DNA of 64,000 nt from Euborellia annulipes (GCA_023213315.1 JAKCPI010005234.1:21196-85195), one strand, 5' to 3'. Numbered from the stretch's first letter, positions 54,537 through 64,000 are shown. Notes: generated by a model not told the origin, from the letters alone. Program-made: numbers and translations.

Positions 54537-54602
54537 TCCCTCGAGTTTCGAACCCACAATCCTTCTATAAAGAGGTCATCTCCTTAACCATTCAACTACA
54601 CT
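54537..54602 (-). repeat. tRNA-like sequence, not a working tRNA
   Basis: Minus strand GTGTAGTTGAATGGTTAAGG (A-box-like) and GTGGGTTCGAAACTC (B-box-like) at the right spacing. The acceptor and T stems do not pair, so it is probably a SINE head or tRNA relic. Confidence 0.5.
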
Positions 54603-55149
54603 TTTTATCATTATTTTAAAGAGGTTAATTTAATTCACTTCATAAATTTTATATATTATATATTCATTTAAATGAATTTATTTTCATTTTCTCTACTATT
54701 CATATTTTAAAGAATGCAAAGTTAAAAAGACATGTTTTATTAATTAGAAAATGTGTAGCATTAAGATAAAAACGGGCTGTAAACTGTCAGACTCCATGTC
54801 TATTATAATAAATCATTTCTATGCAAACTTCGAGCCATTATTATGATGTTTTCTTTAGAGGTATGCAAATCGGAATGCCAACAGAGCAATAGGTCTATAG
54901 GATAAGCATATGACTATACAATTATGCATTATGCATAAGTCTTAATTCATTTGCTGAAGGTGGTTTGCTTTGAGAGGATACAGTATGTCTTAGATATCAA
55001 ATGAAAGAGTAGGGTTAGATAGAAAGCCAGCATTAAATTTTCGCAATCAATAAACTTTACCTATGAACGATAAAAAATATTTATCTGCTGGAAAAATATG
55101 GCTGGGTGCAACAGAGAAAACCAACATTCACCTAGATTGCAATTCTAAT
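54603..55149. other. AT-rich non-coding stretch
   Basis: No features recognised. Confidence 0.4.
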
Positions 55150-55363
55150 AAAGAGCATCTAAAAAATAGTTGATTTATGAATTTAAAAAAAATCCTTGGA
55201 GGGAATTTTGAGAAAATCGAAAAAAACTGAAAAAGTACATCAGTAAAGTACTAGTACTTTTTGACCGATTTTGTTCAAAAGCTTATTTTGAGATTCTTCA
55301 AAGGTACCTAAGTTAAATATAAAATTTCAATCCGGTAGCTCAATTCCTTCATGCTAAAAATCG

Positions 55364-55431
<68 letters not shown>

Positions 55432-55572
55432 CAATTTGCGGGACCCACTTTTTTGGACTTAGGGGACCTCAAAACATGTATATCCATCAAAATCTGGACA
55501 TCAAATTTTTGACATGATCGCAATACTTTCTCTCTCTATATATTTCTATATAGGGTACGAGAAAGTAAAAAA
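55150..55572 (+). repeat. Family R copy, 5'-truncated, long CA run
   Basis: Starts at TAAAGAGCATCTAAAAAAT (so lacks HP1 and the X-box), continues to AGTACTAGTACTTTTTG and the CTCAATTCCTTCATGC module, an uninterrupted CA run of about 60 bp (55365-55427), GGGGACCTCAAAACATG and HP2 (AATACTTTCTCTCTC to GAGAAAGTAAAAAA). Confidence 0.85.
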
Positions 55573-55869
55573 AAGTACGGCCGAATCTTGGGTTGGTGGC
55601 CTCAAGAAATAAGCGTGTAGCCTGGTAGCCATCTATCTATGTTAATAATAAGTCAAATATATCAAAAGAGAGTTTAATCCCAAATGGGTAGCCCCAAAAG
55701 GAAGAAAATAAAAAACAATTTTTGTAAATTTTCTTATCAGATTTTCTTAACCTAAAAAAGTGGATAGTGGAATTAGATGTATCGTATGAGTCTCTGAAAC
55801 AAAGTGGATTTATTAATTTTAAACTGATAACCGTTGGCTCTAGTTGAAACATTATGCTTTAATAGGTTT
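55573..55869. other. Non-coding flank of the BEL element
   Basis: Ends with GGTTT (55865-55869), the left copy of the BEL target duplication. No coding signal. Confidence 0.5.
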
Positions 55870-56745
55870 TGTTAAGGCAGAAAAAAGTCTTCAACACATA
55901 AAATTTAAATTTATTATAAAACAAAAAAAAATATATATATACAATAACAAATAACAATTAAATAGGTTTTAATTAAGCTAGGTGTTTAGTTAACAAAGCA
56001 AAAGTGGTTATAAATACGCTTATAATGCGTATTAAGCATTAAGTAATTTACAGAGAAAAAATATATTTTTATTTAATTTCTTTTCTAACGTTCAAGAGTT
56101 CTTTATTAATTTTTTAATATGGTTAATTAAATAAAAGTAAACCAAAGAGAGGTGAAATGAAATATAGAAAATTGGGTCTACTCATCGGACGACGGGAGAC
56201 AGCAAGGCCGAGGGTCCACGTGGATTGAAGATCTCTTCTCGATGAATAGAGTCACCAAATTCAAAGGATGGAGACGGTTGAGTCTATTTATCAACCTTCC
56301 ACAAACAAATAGATAAGCAGGATGCAATGCCGATATACTACAAGTTCGCCAGGGGTGACTTGTGGTCGGCAGTGGAGAGCCCAGAGGTTCGAGGATGCAC
56401 GCGAGATGAGTGCAACTCGACGAAAACTAAACGGAATACGATGCAGGATGCAAAGCCGATATACCACAAGTTCGCCAGGGGTGACTTGTGGTCGGCAGTG
56501 GAGAGCCCAGAGGTTCGAGAACGCACGCGAGATGAGCGCAACTCGACGAAACGTAAAGGAATGCGAGAAGAGCGGGAGAAGCACACCCGTGCAAAGCAAC
56601 GAAGATGGCGAAGATAAGAAAAATAGAAGGCTCATTTCGAGGGTAAAAAAAATAAAAAGAAAATTTGAAAAATTTAAATGTCACTAAAATAATATAAATA
56701 TAAAATTCCCTAAATGTGGCGGAAGTTTTAAAAACTGCCGTAACA
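55870..56745 (-). repeat. BEL/Pao 3' LTR, 876 bp
   Basis: Contains an internal tandem duplication of about 126 bp (56317-56442 and 56443-56568) with units starting GCAGGATGCAA and including AAGTTCGCCAGGGGTGACTT. The region is GC-richer than the rest and open in several frames on both strands because of the repeat, which produces the many small frames at 56291-56687; none is a gene. The two LTRs differ by a few substitutions and small indels. Confidence 0.93.
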
Positions 56746-57150
56746 TACCGGGCCCCATGACCGAACGGTCATCAATAGTTTGATGTTCGATATGGGTTAG
56801 GAGTAGATAGAATAATAGGATGGCGACGAGATGATACAATATCAGCTTGATCGATTCGACCACCAGCCTTAGAATATTTTGGTTGTCTATGAACGGTTTA
56901 AAATGAAATCGTTTGCTGGTTTTCTCTAGTTGTTGATTGTTAGAGATTGTCTTAACCTCTGTTTTTTTCTTAACAAAGCATAAGAGTTTTCTATTTTCTT
57001 CTTGGGGAGTAGAAAATGAAAAATTCAAGTTGTCAGAACATTGATCCCATTTTCGTCCCAGGATCATGGATTCTTGAAGTAGAATGTTTGAAGGTTGATT
57101 AGTATCGACCAACTTCTTTGATTTTAAAAATGTATGGATAGCCTCATTAT
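56746..57150 (-). pseudogene. BEL/Pao pol remnant (upstream of integrase)
   Basis: The minus-strand frame 56684-57112 begins DTNQPSNILLQESMILGRKW and later has KPFIDNQNILR, matching the segment just before the integrase zinc domain of BEL/Pao polyproteins. Directly after this a one-base shift is needed to continue the expected pattern, so the visible C-terminal part of the frame (after about residue 83) is an out-of-frame reading that runs into the LTR. The catalytic integrase core is absent. The fragment is out of register with gag-protease upstream. Confidence 0.7.
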
Positions 57151-57164
57151 TGGATTTCCATTTT

Positions 57165-59444
57165 TCAAATTGGAAACTTCCTTGATTGGCTGAATGAGAT
57201 AAAAAATAGGATATCGGTACATTTTAGAAAAGTATCGATGTTGATTGTGCCCACAAGTTCGATATATTCATTCTTTTTGAGTGTATCGATTTGTAGTGTT
57301 TTCTGTTCACGATGATTGGGTTTTTTTCCAAAACGTCCTTCAAGAGATAACCAGACTTTTAGGGGGTTCGGAAAGGAGTTCCCTAAAATCGGAGGTTTTT
57401 CTTCGAATGGTAATGATACCTCCACTCTTTGTGAGTCTAACATCTTAGTTGTTTTCACCAATGATTTCTCAACTAGAGAAGGGGCAGCATTATTAGGAAT
57501 TGATAGAGGTTTTTCTTGAGACCAATATCTTTCAAATGGGGGTACCAACGCAGGGTAAGTAATTTCAAGGAAATTAATTTTTGGATGGGTCCTAGGAATG
57601 GAAGATGGTCCAGAGCCTAGTAACAACCAACCGAGAGATGAATCAAACATACTGGGAGCGCCTTCAGGAGTAGGAAGTTTCTTCCCAGTAAATATCGTGC
57701 TGCAAAAGTCGACTCCTAAAATTCCATCGATTTGTGAGGGAATATGAAATTTAGGGTCAGCTAATTCTTGATCTTGTAAAAAGGTCATGTTAGAGATGTC
57801 GACTGGTGCAGAAGGAAGTTTAATGTTGAGATTTTCAACTACATAAAATTCTCCAGATATTCGTTCTTCAGAAAGATTATTTCTAGGTCGAATATCGGCA
57901 TAAGTGGCATATTTTATTTCAGAGAGAGGTATAGCACCAACTCCAGTTAATTTTAAATTCGTGCGGACTAGTGTTAAATTAAGCTTCTTTGCAATTCTTG
58001 ATGCAAGAAGTGAAATCTCACTGGCCGAGTCGATTAGAAACCGACCTTGAACCATTTCATTGTTCTTATTTAAAATAGAAACAATAGCGGTAGACAAAAT
58101 AGGTACAGTAGTCTGAGGAAGATTAGTTTGAATATGAAAACTCTGTCTTGTCTCTTCTCCAGACGAGGTGGCAACACCTTCATCTTTCTTTGCAGCAAAG
58201 TGCAAAAGACTATGGTGGTTACCTTTACAGGTCACACATTTTTCATGTTTACAAACATTGATTGCGTGTTTGTAAGTTAAACATATCAAACATATATTGA
58301 ATGAACGTATTTTCTCTGATCTTTCTTTTGGTGAAAGAGCTAAGAAAATAGGACATTTTATGACCGGGTGAGTCTGTTTACAGACCGGGCATAAATGTGT
58401 TAAACTAACACTTGGTTTATTGTCAGTATTAGACGTGTGAGAAGGAGTGTTTGCAACGTAACATTTCGACTCCTTTGAATTCTTCTCAAAAGATTTCGAT
58501 TTAAAATCATTTTTATTGATTTTATCATTCGAAGATGATTGAATTTTCTTAATCTCATTAGAGATTTGTGAGGTTGTTTTAAGAGTTTGAACGCGGGTAT
58601 TCAAGTATTCGAGAAGTGACTCGTATTCAGGAACATTTTTCCCTGGGTTATTTAATAACCAGGGCTGAAGGGTGGTGGCATCACACCGCTTCATTAAGGC
58701 ACGAAGAATTAATAAATTCCAACTCGAAGTATCAATGTTGTGAGATTGAATCTCGTTAAGAATATTCCTAGTTTCAACGACTAAGTTAAATATAGTTTCA
58801 GGTTCTCCTGATTCGGTATAGGGAAGATTAAAAAATCTATCCGCAAGAGTAAAAAGAATTTCCCGTTCATTATCATAATAAGAGGAAAGGGTATCAAGAC
58901 AAATTTGGTAATTAAGATCAGTGATCTTATACGATTTAATCATGTCCGCAGCGGGACCTGTGACATGAGTTTTTAAAATTGACAATTTCCTGGCATCACC
59001 TAATGAAGTATCAGAATGTACCAGTGAATTAAATAAATCGTAGAATGATTCCCAGTTTTCTATTTTTCCATCAAATGTGGGTAATTTAACAGAATGAAAG
59101 GAACTTGGTTTATAATTATTAATAATGACTGGTTTTTCCTCTTCCGATTTTATAGGAAGAGGTTTTGGAATTTGTGTAGTTAATTCCAATAGGAGAAGAT
59201 CCAATTTTCCCAATTCAGTAAAATGAGGTTTGAGTTTATCAAATTGAAGAGTTGAGTTGCTCATAGCAGAAGATAGATCATCTAGTTCTTTACTATATGA
59301 TTGAACTTTTTTGTGAAAACCATCAAATGAATTTATTTGAGATTTATCTAAAGTTTTAAAAAGATTTGCCATGCCTTGAATGTGTATCTCAAGACAGGCA
59401 AGTTTATTTTTAAGAGTATTTTCATCTAACTCTTGAGCGGCCAT
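57165..59444 (-). CDS. BEL/Pao gag-protease polyprotein (759 aa)
   Basis: Open from ATG 59444 to the stop near 57165. The N-terminal 100 residues are helical and coiled-coil-like. Residues 119-300 carry the Pao gag core (KLPTFDGKIENWESFYDLF at 120-138). Three zinc knuckles follow: CPVC..H....C (352-364), CLIC....H....C (385-398) and CVTC..NHH...H (403-415). A retroviral-type aspartic protease follows, with its active-site region FLIDSAS (D472), ILGVDF near 575-580 and SLGWLLLG near 603-610. The linker before reverse transcriptase (VSLPFEEKPPILG, about 676-688) is present, but after about residue 705 similarity stops and the frame ends with 50 unrelated residues: the deletion joint. The active-site triad is DSA where most family members have D-S/T-G; DSA also occurs in aspartic proteases. 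The coding frame is otherwise unbroken, so gag could still be made. Confidence 0.92.
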   Translation of the reverse strand: MAAQELDENTLKNKLACLEIHIQGMANLFKTLDKSQINSFDGFHKKVQSYSKELDDLSSAMSNSTLQFDKLKPHFTELGKLDLLLLELTTQIPKPLPIKSEEEKPVIINNYKPSSFHSVKLPTFDGKIENWESFYDLFNSLVHSDTSLGDARKLSILKTHVTGPAADMIKSYKITDLNYQICLDTLSSYYDNEREILFTLADRFFNLPYTESGEPETIFNLVVETRNILNEIQSHNIDTSSWNLLILRALMKRCDATTLQPWLLNNPGKNVPEYESLLEYLNTRVQTLKTTSQISNEIKKIQSSSNDKINKNDFKSKSFEKNSKESKCYVANTPSHTSNTDNKPSVSLTHLCPVCKQTHPVIKCPIFLALSPKERSEKIRSFNICLICLTYKHAINVCKHEKCVTCKGNHHSLLHFAAKKDEGVATSSGEETRQSFHIQTNLPQTTVPILSTAIVSILNKNNEMVQGRFLIDSASEISLLASRIAKKLNLTLVRTNLKLTGVGAIPLSEIKYATYADIRPRNNLSEERISGEFYVVENLNIKLPSAPVDISNMTFLQDQELADPKFHIPSQIDGILGVDFCSTIFTGKKLPTPEGAPSMFDSSLGWLLLGSGPSSIPRTHPKINFLEITYPALVPPFERYWSQEKPLSIPNNAAPSLVEKSLVKTTKMLDSQRVEVSLPFEEKPPILGNSFPNPLKVWLSLEGRFGKKPNHREQKTLQIDTLKKNEYIELVGTINIDTFLKCTDILFFISFSQSRKFPI

Positions 59445-59680
59445 TTTTAATAAAAATGATTTATTTTATTTTAATAAAAATATAATAGTTAAAATTGTAG
59501 GTTGAATGTAATATTTTATGAAAAGAAATTAAATATTTACATATTAATATAAAATATTTTATGAATATTATTTCTGAATATTTTCACAAAATTATTTTTT
59601 TATTTTTTTATTTTAACAATTTGACTTAGTCAAAAATTTAAAGAATATTTCTCTTTTTTATCAGAAGTTGACGGTACAAG

Positions 59681-59700
59681 ATCACGTCGCAGGGTCACCA
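59681..59700 (-). promoter_or_regulatory. Candidate primer-binding site
   Basis: Minus strand TGGTGACCCTGCGACGTGAT. The leading TGG complements a tRNA CCA end, and the next bases resemble the complement of an animal tRNA-Trp 3' end as I remember it, with two extra bases in the middle. It starts 18 bp inside the LTR rather than next to it, which is unusual and may reflect a small insertion. Confidence 0.45.
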
Positions 59701-59718
59701 TAAAATTTAAATAATATA

Positions 59719-60598
59719 TGTTAAGGCAGAAAAAAAGTCTTCAACACATAAAATTTAAATTTATTATAAAACAAAAAAAATATATATATATACAATAACA
59801 AATAACAATTAAATAGGTTTTAATTAAGCTAGGTGTTTAGTTAACAAAGCAAAAGTGGTTATAAATACGCTTATAATGCGTATTAAGCATTAAGTATTTT
59901 ACAGAGAAAAAATATATTTTTATTTAATTTCTTTTCTAACGTTCAAGAGTTCTTTATTAATTTTTTAATATGGTTAATTAAATAAAAGTAAACCAAAGAG
60001 AGGTGAAATGAAATATAGAAAATTGGGTCTACTCATCGGACGACGGGAGACAGCAAGGCCGAGGGTCCACGTGGATTGAAGATCTCTTCTCGATGAATAG
60101 AGTCACCAAATTCAAAGGATGGAGACGGTTGAGTCTATTTATCAACCTTCCACAAACAAATAGATAAGCAGGATGCAATGCCGATATACTACAAGTTCGC
60201 CAGGGGTGACTTGTGGTCGGCAGTGGAGAGCCCAGAGGTTCGAGGATGCACGCGAGATGAGTGCAACTCGACGAAACGTAAACTGGAATACGATGCAGGA
60301 TGCAAAGCCGATATACCACAAGTTCGCCAGGGGTGACTTGTGGTCGGCAGTGGAGAGCCCAGAGGTTCGAGAACGCACGCGAGATGAGCGCAACTCGACG
60401 AAACGTAAAGGAATGCGAGAAGAGCGGGAGAAGCACACCCGTGCAAAGCAACGAAGATGGCGAAGATAAGAAAAATAGAAGGCTCATTTCGAGGGTAAAA
60501 AAAAATAAAAAGAAAATTTGAAAAATTTAAATGTCACTAAAATAATATAAATATAAAATTCCCTAAATGTGGCGGAAGTTTTAAAAACTGCCGTAACA
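59719..60598 (-). repeat. BEL/Pao 5' LTR, 880 bp
   Basis: Reading on the minus strand this LTR drives the element. It has the same tandem duplication (60168-60294 and 60295-60421) and ends as the 3' LTR. The few differences (for example AAACGTAAACTGGAATACG here against AAAACTAAACGGAATACG) point to a relatively recent insertion. Open frames across it are artefacts of the duplication. Confidence 0.93.
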
Positions 60599-60603
60599 GG
60601 TTT

Positions 60604-60972
60604 CGAACTGCGCATAAAGTGTTAATATTAAATTAATATATCATTGAAACAAAAAAAACGTTGTGTATTTAAATTTAATTCTCCTATCAAAGTGGATTTG
60701 ATGTGGTGTATTTTTCAAGCTTATTTTTCTTAACTCGTTCCTAATGAATATGCCTGTATTCGCGGGAAGAGTTAGAAATAAGAAATCAAGTAACTTAATG
60801 GGCTGCCGATAGCTATGGCCAGAAGTCAACTGAGTTTGATGTGTTAGTCTCCATACATAAAAGATCTCAAGTATATCTATAAACTAGAATCTGGAAGATG
60901 AGATCTTATGTTCTTAATTAACATTATAAGCCACTCATCCCGCTCATTTTGGTACAATGTTTTTAACAAAAA
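60604..60972. other. Non-coding flank of the BEL element
   Basis: AT-rich; no features recognised beyond the TSD at 60599-60603. Confidence 0.45.
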
Positions 60973-61015
60973 TTGTATTTATGTGAGTACCCTCGTGAAA
61001 CTCACATAAATACAA
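60973..61015. repeat. Perfect 16-bp-stem hairpin
   Basis: TTGTATTTATGTGAGT and ACTCACATAAATACAA around an 11-base loop ACCCTCGTGAA. Position and sequence suggest a small foldback rather than a terminator. Confidence 0.7.
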
Positions 61016-61089
61016 CCTTTGTTCAAAATGTTTCACTTGAAACCCACACCGCAATCCTTAAATTTAACAATGTTTTTAGATTATGTTAT

Positions 61090-61447
61090 TGTGTTAATGA
61101 TTTTGTTAATATATTTCTCTGAGTGTTTTGTTGGTATCAGTGTTTTTGTAACGTGTTTATTTGTATGTGTATTAGTAGTATCAGTTTTTGTAATACTGTT
61201 TATTCATATCAGTGTTTTTTGTAACAGTGTTTTTGTATGATGTTTATTTATATTAGTGTTATTCGTATTAATGTTCCTGTAAAGTGTTTATTTATATGTT
61301 TATTATTTCTCTCAGTGGTTTTGTATGTAATTAGTGTCATTTATATTAATGTTTTAGTATTCTGTTTATTTTTCTATTAATGTATTTTGTATATATAATG
61401 TTAAAACTGGCGGGCTTGCCAACAGGAAAAATAAAAATAAAAAAAGA
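61090..61447 (+). repeat. T-rich minisatellite leading into a LINE-like tail
   Basis: Roughly 40-bp units of TGTTTTTGTAA..TGTTTATTT..TATTAGTG repeat about six times. Then AATGTATTTTGTATATATAA, a hairpin CTGGCGGGCTTGCCAACAGG and an A-rich tail AAAAATAAAAATAAAAAAAG. The layout is comparable to 29100-29402. The 73-residue frame here is encoded by the repeat. Confidence 0.55.
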
Positions 61448-62170
61448 ACATGAAAATGTAATGTTAACAGGACAGGTTTGTTTCTTCTATCGGTTGCGTC
61501 TATAATTTCTAAAATTAAATTTGCTCACCGCGAATGGAGATAAGTCGAGCCAAAAGAACGATACCTAAATTCTTTTTTTCAACTAAATGAACTACTATTA
61601 TTAATTTTTTTTTCTTTTTTACATAATAGGCTATTAGACCTCTCTATATTTATTCAAATTATTTGATAAACCATTATTTTTGTAATTAACAGAACTTTCC
61701 AATTATCTAGTTTCTATGTTTATGACCTGTTTTTCCTTCCCTTAAAGTCCTATTATTTCTCAAACAACAAGCACTTTCAAAAGGAGTTTTCTTATCTCAC
61801 TTGTTGCGGCTATTATCAGGTTCTAATCACATTATTTCAGATCGTGACTATGTCGGGGTCAAAAGTGTTGCAATCAATTTTACATGGGATTATGAGATCA
61901 AAGTTAGAAGGGGAGGAATATAATTCAGAAAATGATTATTATAAGGCAAGATGAAATCTTTTATAACTGTTTGCATTATATGTATAATATAGTGATACAA
62001 AAAAATAATGCTCAACCACCATAATTCAAAATTGGTTTATCAAAGGAAAAGAAATTATACCTATATAATATTATTATAAATGCATAAAATGTTTTTAGCC
62101 TCTTTTCTTCTCCAGGTAGACCAAATAAACAATTTCCATTTAAAGTCAAGTAAAATTAAAAATATTTATT
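61448..62170. other. Non-coding, nothing identified
   Basis: AT-rich; no element ends, and no frame longer than about 50 codons. Confidence 0.4.
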
Positions 62171-62782
62171 TGAACGATAAATGATAAAGCTGGAGGTATT
62201 TTCAGGCCAGGTTCATGTTTCGGGAGTCTCCTCATTTCATCAGGACTAATGTGGTGGTTATTAATAAATTAACTCTCACTTGTTTCGTCATATGAGCAGC
62301 GGCGTAACTAGCTTTTGAGGGGGAGGGGGTGAAATTCAACTGGGGCGCCGCTTTTCGTTCGACCTTTTTTTTTTTAGTATTCGAATCTCGTTCGGGTTTT
62401 TTTATAATTTTTTTTTCCTCCGGATTTGTGATATAAAAATAAATTTATTATGAAATTTCAAAAAAAAAAAGCCGAAGATTTTGGGAAAAAGCGCATGCGC
62501 GAGGGGCGCCAAAAGCTTGATGCCCCTGGGGCGTGGGGAGGGGGGGCGAGCGCCCCCCTTCGCCCCCACCTGGATACGCTACTGCATATGAGAATGAAAT
62601 TGATAGTCCAAATTTGTCTTCTAGTTGGTAGAAAGACATTTACAAACCGAGTTCTCAATATATGATAAATGCCTTTCTATATTAGTGCTGATGAAGGAAG
62701 ACGTTTAGACTCCTGAAACGTCGACTATATAATGGAATAAATTTGGCCTGAAAGTACCTCCAGCGTTATCATTTATCGTTCA
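62171..62782. repeat. Inverted-repeat element with hammerhead-like cores
   Basis: Arms TGAACGATAAATGATAA..GCTGGAGGTA and TACCTCCAGCGTTATCATTT..CGTTCA, then TTTTCAGGCCA / TGGCCTGAAAG. Within each end, pointing outward, is CTGATGA, a short stem, then GAAAC: minus 62217-62243 (stem GAGGAGACTC) and plus 62688-62719 (stem AGGA..TCCT). A hAT MITE sits inside (62297-62584). Penelope-like terminal repeats are a reasonable guess. Confidence 0.7.
62297..62584. mobile_element. hAT-type MITE, 288 bp
   Basis: Perfect 8-bp TSD CATATGAG at 62289-62296 and 62585-62592. Ends CAGCGGCGTAACTAGC and TGGATACGCTACTG, with G/C runs inside. Open frames over it on both strands reflect its GC-rich end. Confidence 0.92.
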
Positions 62783-62974
62783 TCAGGCTTTCCCAATTTC
62801 TCAAAAATATTCTTCTTGAGGCGAGCTCTATTTAACCAAAGATCGTTTACTTAAGACATTATTTGATTTTCAGAATCTTATTTCATCTTTTTTTCCAAAA
62901 GGTTTCCAAAATTTATCTAAATTAATAAAATCTCTTCAAGATAGAGATTTATAATGGAAGAATTATTTAAATTA

Positions 62975-63007
<33 letters not shown>

Positions 63008-63220
63008 AGCTAATCTTTTTTTAATTAACAGACCGGTGGCAAAGACCTCCGCTTAGAAAATATTTTAGAAAGCACTTTTGAGTAGGAAAATATTTTATAA
63101 TTACCCTTGAGGGTATTCTTGCCTAAAAATACAATATAAAAAAGGATATTGTAATTAAGAAATCTTGAAGGGTAAATTCATAATATATAAATACAAATAT
63201 ACGTATTCTGAATTCATTAT
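62783..63220. other. Non-coding, long poly(T)
   Basis: A T run of about 28 near 62976-63003 and AT-rich flanks. Confidence 0.4.
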
Positions 63221-63228
63221 GACTAAGC

Positions 63229-63496
63229 CAGTGGCGTAGCGAGGGGAGGCCCACTTGGTCATCATGCCCCGGGCGCTACTCACAAAGGGGCGCCAAATGG
63301 TCCGCAAAAAAAATTGCTGGATAATTTTTATTTTTATTATAATTGATTTCTGGAAAATATATTTTAAATTTAGTGCCAGTGTAATATAATATTTTTGTAT
63401 ATTTTACATATAATATTATAAGGTTTTCGAATGGGGGGGGGGGGGCGCTCAAAAGGTATTGTGCCCCGGGCGCGAGTTAAGCTCTCTACGCCACTG
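63229..63496. mobile_element. hAT-type MITE, 268 bp
   Basis: Perfect 8-bp TSD GACTAAGC at 63221-63228 and 63497-63504. Ends CAGTGGCGTAGCGAGG and CTCTCTACGCCACTG; GCCCCGGGCGC motifs just inside both ends and a G run of 13 at 63434-63446. Confidence 0.92.
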
Positions 63497-63504
63497 GACT
63501 AAGC

Positions 63505-64000
63505 TTCATTAAATTTTGGAAAGTTCTTAAAAAAAAAAAAAAAAAAAAAAAAACATTAACAAACTAATTATAATCTTTCTAAAATTTTAATTTAAATAAA
63601 TAAATACATTTCTGATTTTAGAGGAAAATAAATTCTGAATTGAAAAATTAAAATTTAAACTAGTTTATATTTATTTAAATACAAATTAACTTTTAATTGA
63701 AATTTAATAGAATTCTAATGGGAAATGCATTTACAAAGTTTACTCAACAATTATAATAATGTATAGAATTTCAGTACTTAATAGATTCAAACCCAACTTC
63801 GAGTTTGCTGTCAAATACTGTGGGACTATATCTCTTTTAAAATATTTACCAAAGGAGGATTAATTTGCATTCATTTAAGATTTTATGATGATTTAAAAGT
63901 TAAATAAAAATTATCTAAGTTTATTTTAATCTAATTCCCTTTTTTAATTTGCTAAAATGTCTTATTAAAATGTATGTGTTTGATTGAAATTTTCTTTTTT
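63505..64000. other. AT-rich non-coding end of window
   Basis: Poly(A) near 63531-63553; nothing else recognised. Confidence 0.45.

Larger units (their letters stand above)
55870..60598 (-). mobile_element. BEL/Pao LTR retrotransposon, internally deleted
   Basis: Two nearly identical LTRs (55870-56745 and 59719-60598), each starting TGTTAAGGCAG and ending CTGCCGTAACA on the plus strand, are flanked by a 5-bp duplication GGTTT (55865-55869 and 60599-60603), the BEL/Pao length. The element reads on the minus strand, so 59719-60598 is the 5' LTR. The internal part is only 2,973 bp against 5-6 kb usual: gag, zinc knuckles and protease are open, then reverse transcriptase, RNase H and most of integrase are missing. 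With matching LTRs and TSD, it is either a young copy deleted after insertion or a non-autonomous form mobilised in trans. Confidence 0.93.

Noticed and set aside
54537..54602. Possible tRNA gene
   Set aside because: A and B boxes are recognisable, but the acceptor and T stems do not pair; more likely a SINE head.
56291..56687. Overlapping open frames on both strands of the BEL LTR (also 60029-60521)
   Set aside because: Caused by the GC-rich 126-bp tandem duplication; no domain, and an LTR is not coding.

Overview
This is a stretch of AT-rich animal DNA (roughly 70% A+T by eye) that is almost entirely non-coding and built from nested transposable elements. Everything classifiable is invertebrate, most likely arthropod: a BEL/Pao LTR retrotransposon, pogo-like and PIF/Harbinger-like DNA transposons, hAT-type MITEs with clean 8-bp target-site duplications (TSDs), tRNA-derived SINEs, and one exon of a dpr-family immunoglobulin gene. 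The exact taxon cannot be fixed from the window; a crustacean or chelicerate with a large, repeat-rich genome would fit.

Host genes. The only confident host coding sequence is a 128-bp minus-strand exon at 36812-36939 with good splice sites, encoding part of the second Ig domain of a dpr (defective proboscis extension response) protein. Most of the window may therefore be intron of a long neuronal cell-adhesion gene. A GC-rich open frame at about 36519-36723 (plus) lies about 90 bp away and may be a second exon of unknown identity.

Dispersed families. (1) Family R, about 670-700 bp, has at least 15 substantial copies plus fragments. One end is a large imperfect hairpin (HP1, AATCTGGTGTGAC...GTCACACCAGATT), the other an ACTTTCTCT...AGAGAAAGT hairpin (HP2) with a TA-rich loop. 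Between them are a CA/GACA microsatellite and an RFX-type X-box (GTTACCATGGCAAC). (2) Family H (1446-2225 and 31202-31710) shares the X-box core with R. (3) SINE1 is a tRNA-derived SINE with a 17-bp internal hairpin and 9-13 bp TSDs. (4) Inverted-repeat elements carry hammerhead-ribozyme-like cores. (5) There are hAT-type and TTAA-type MITEs.

Layout. 0-8 kb: R copies with H and a Harbinger MITE inside them, a long tRNA-SINE and a SINE1. 8-20 kb: old R/S/T/V repeats, a TTAA element, hAT elements holding a LINE tail and a foldback, and a Tc1-like MITE inside R. 20-27 kb: a Harbinger with a transposase remnant, SINE1 copies, a 1.07-kb inverted repeat with tRNA-like arms, and a LINE 3' end inside a MITE. 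27-34 kb: mostly element X1 (30.74-33.86 kb), holding two SINE1s, an H copy and a deleted pogo element. 34-40 kb: R, the dpr exon, a hAT containing an R copy, a TTAA element, and a hAT containing a near-perfect palindrome. 40-55 kb: more R, V and hAT copies separated by featureless AT-rich DNA. 55.9-60.6 kb: a BEL/Pao element (minus) with both LTRs, a 5-bp TSD and an open gag-protease frame, but with reverse transcriptase, RNase H and most of integrase deleted. 61-64 kb: a T-rich minisatellite, an inverted-repeat element with hammerhead-like cores and a hAT inside it, and a final hAT MITE.

No CRISPR array, rRNA gene, convincing functional tRNA or bacterial feature was seen. Boundaries given as exact are those where a TSD or terminal repeat could be read directly.
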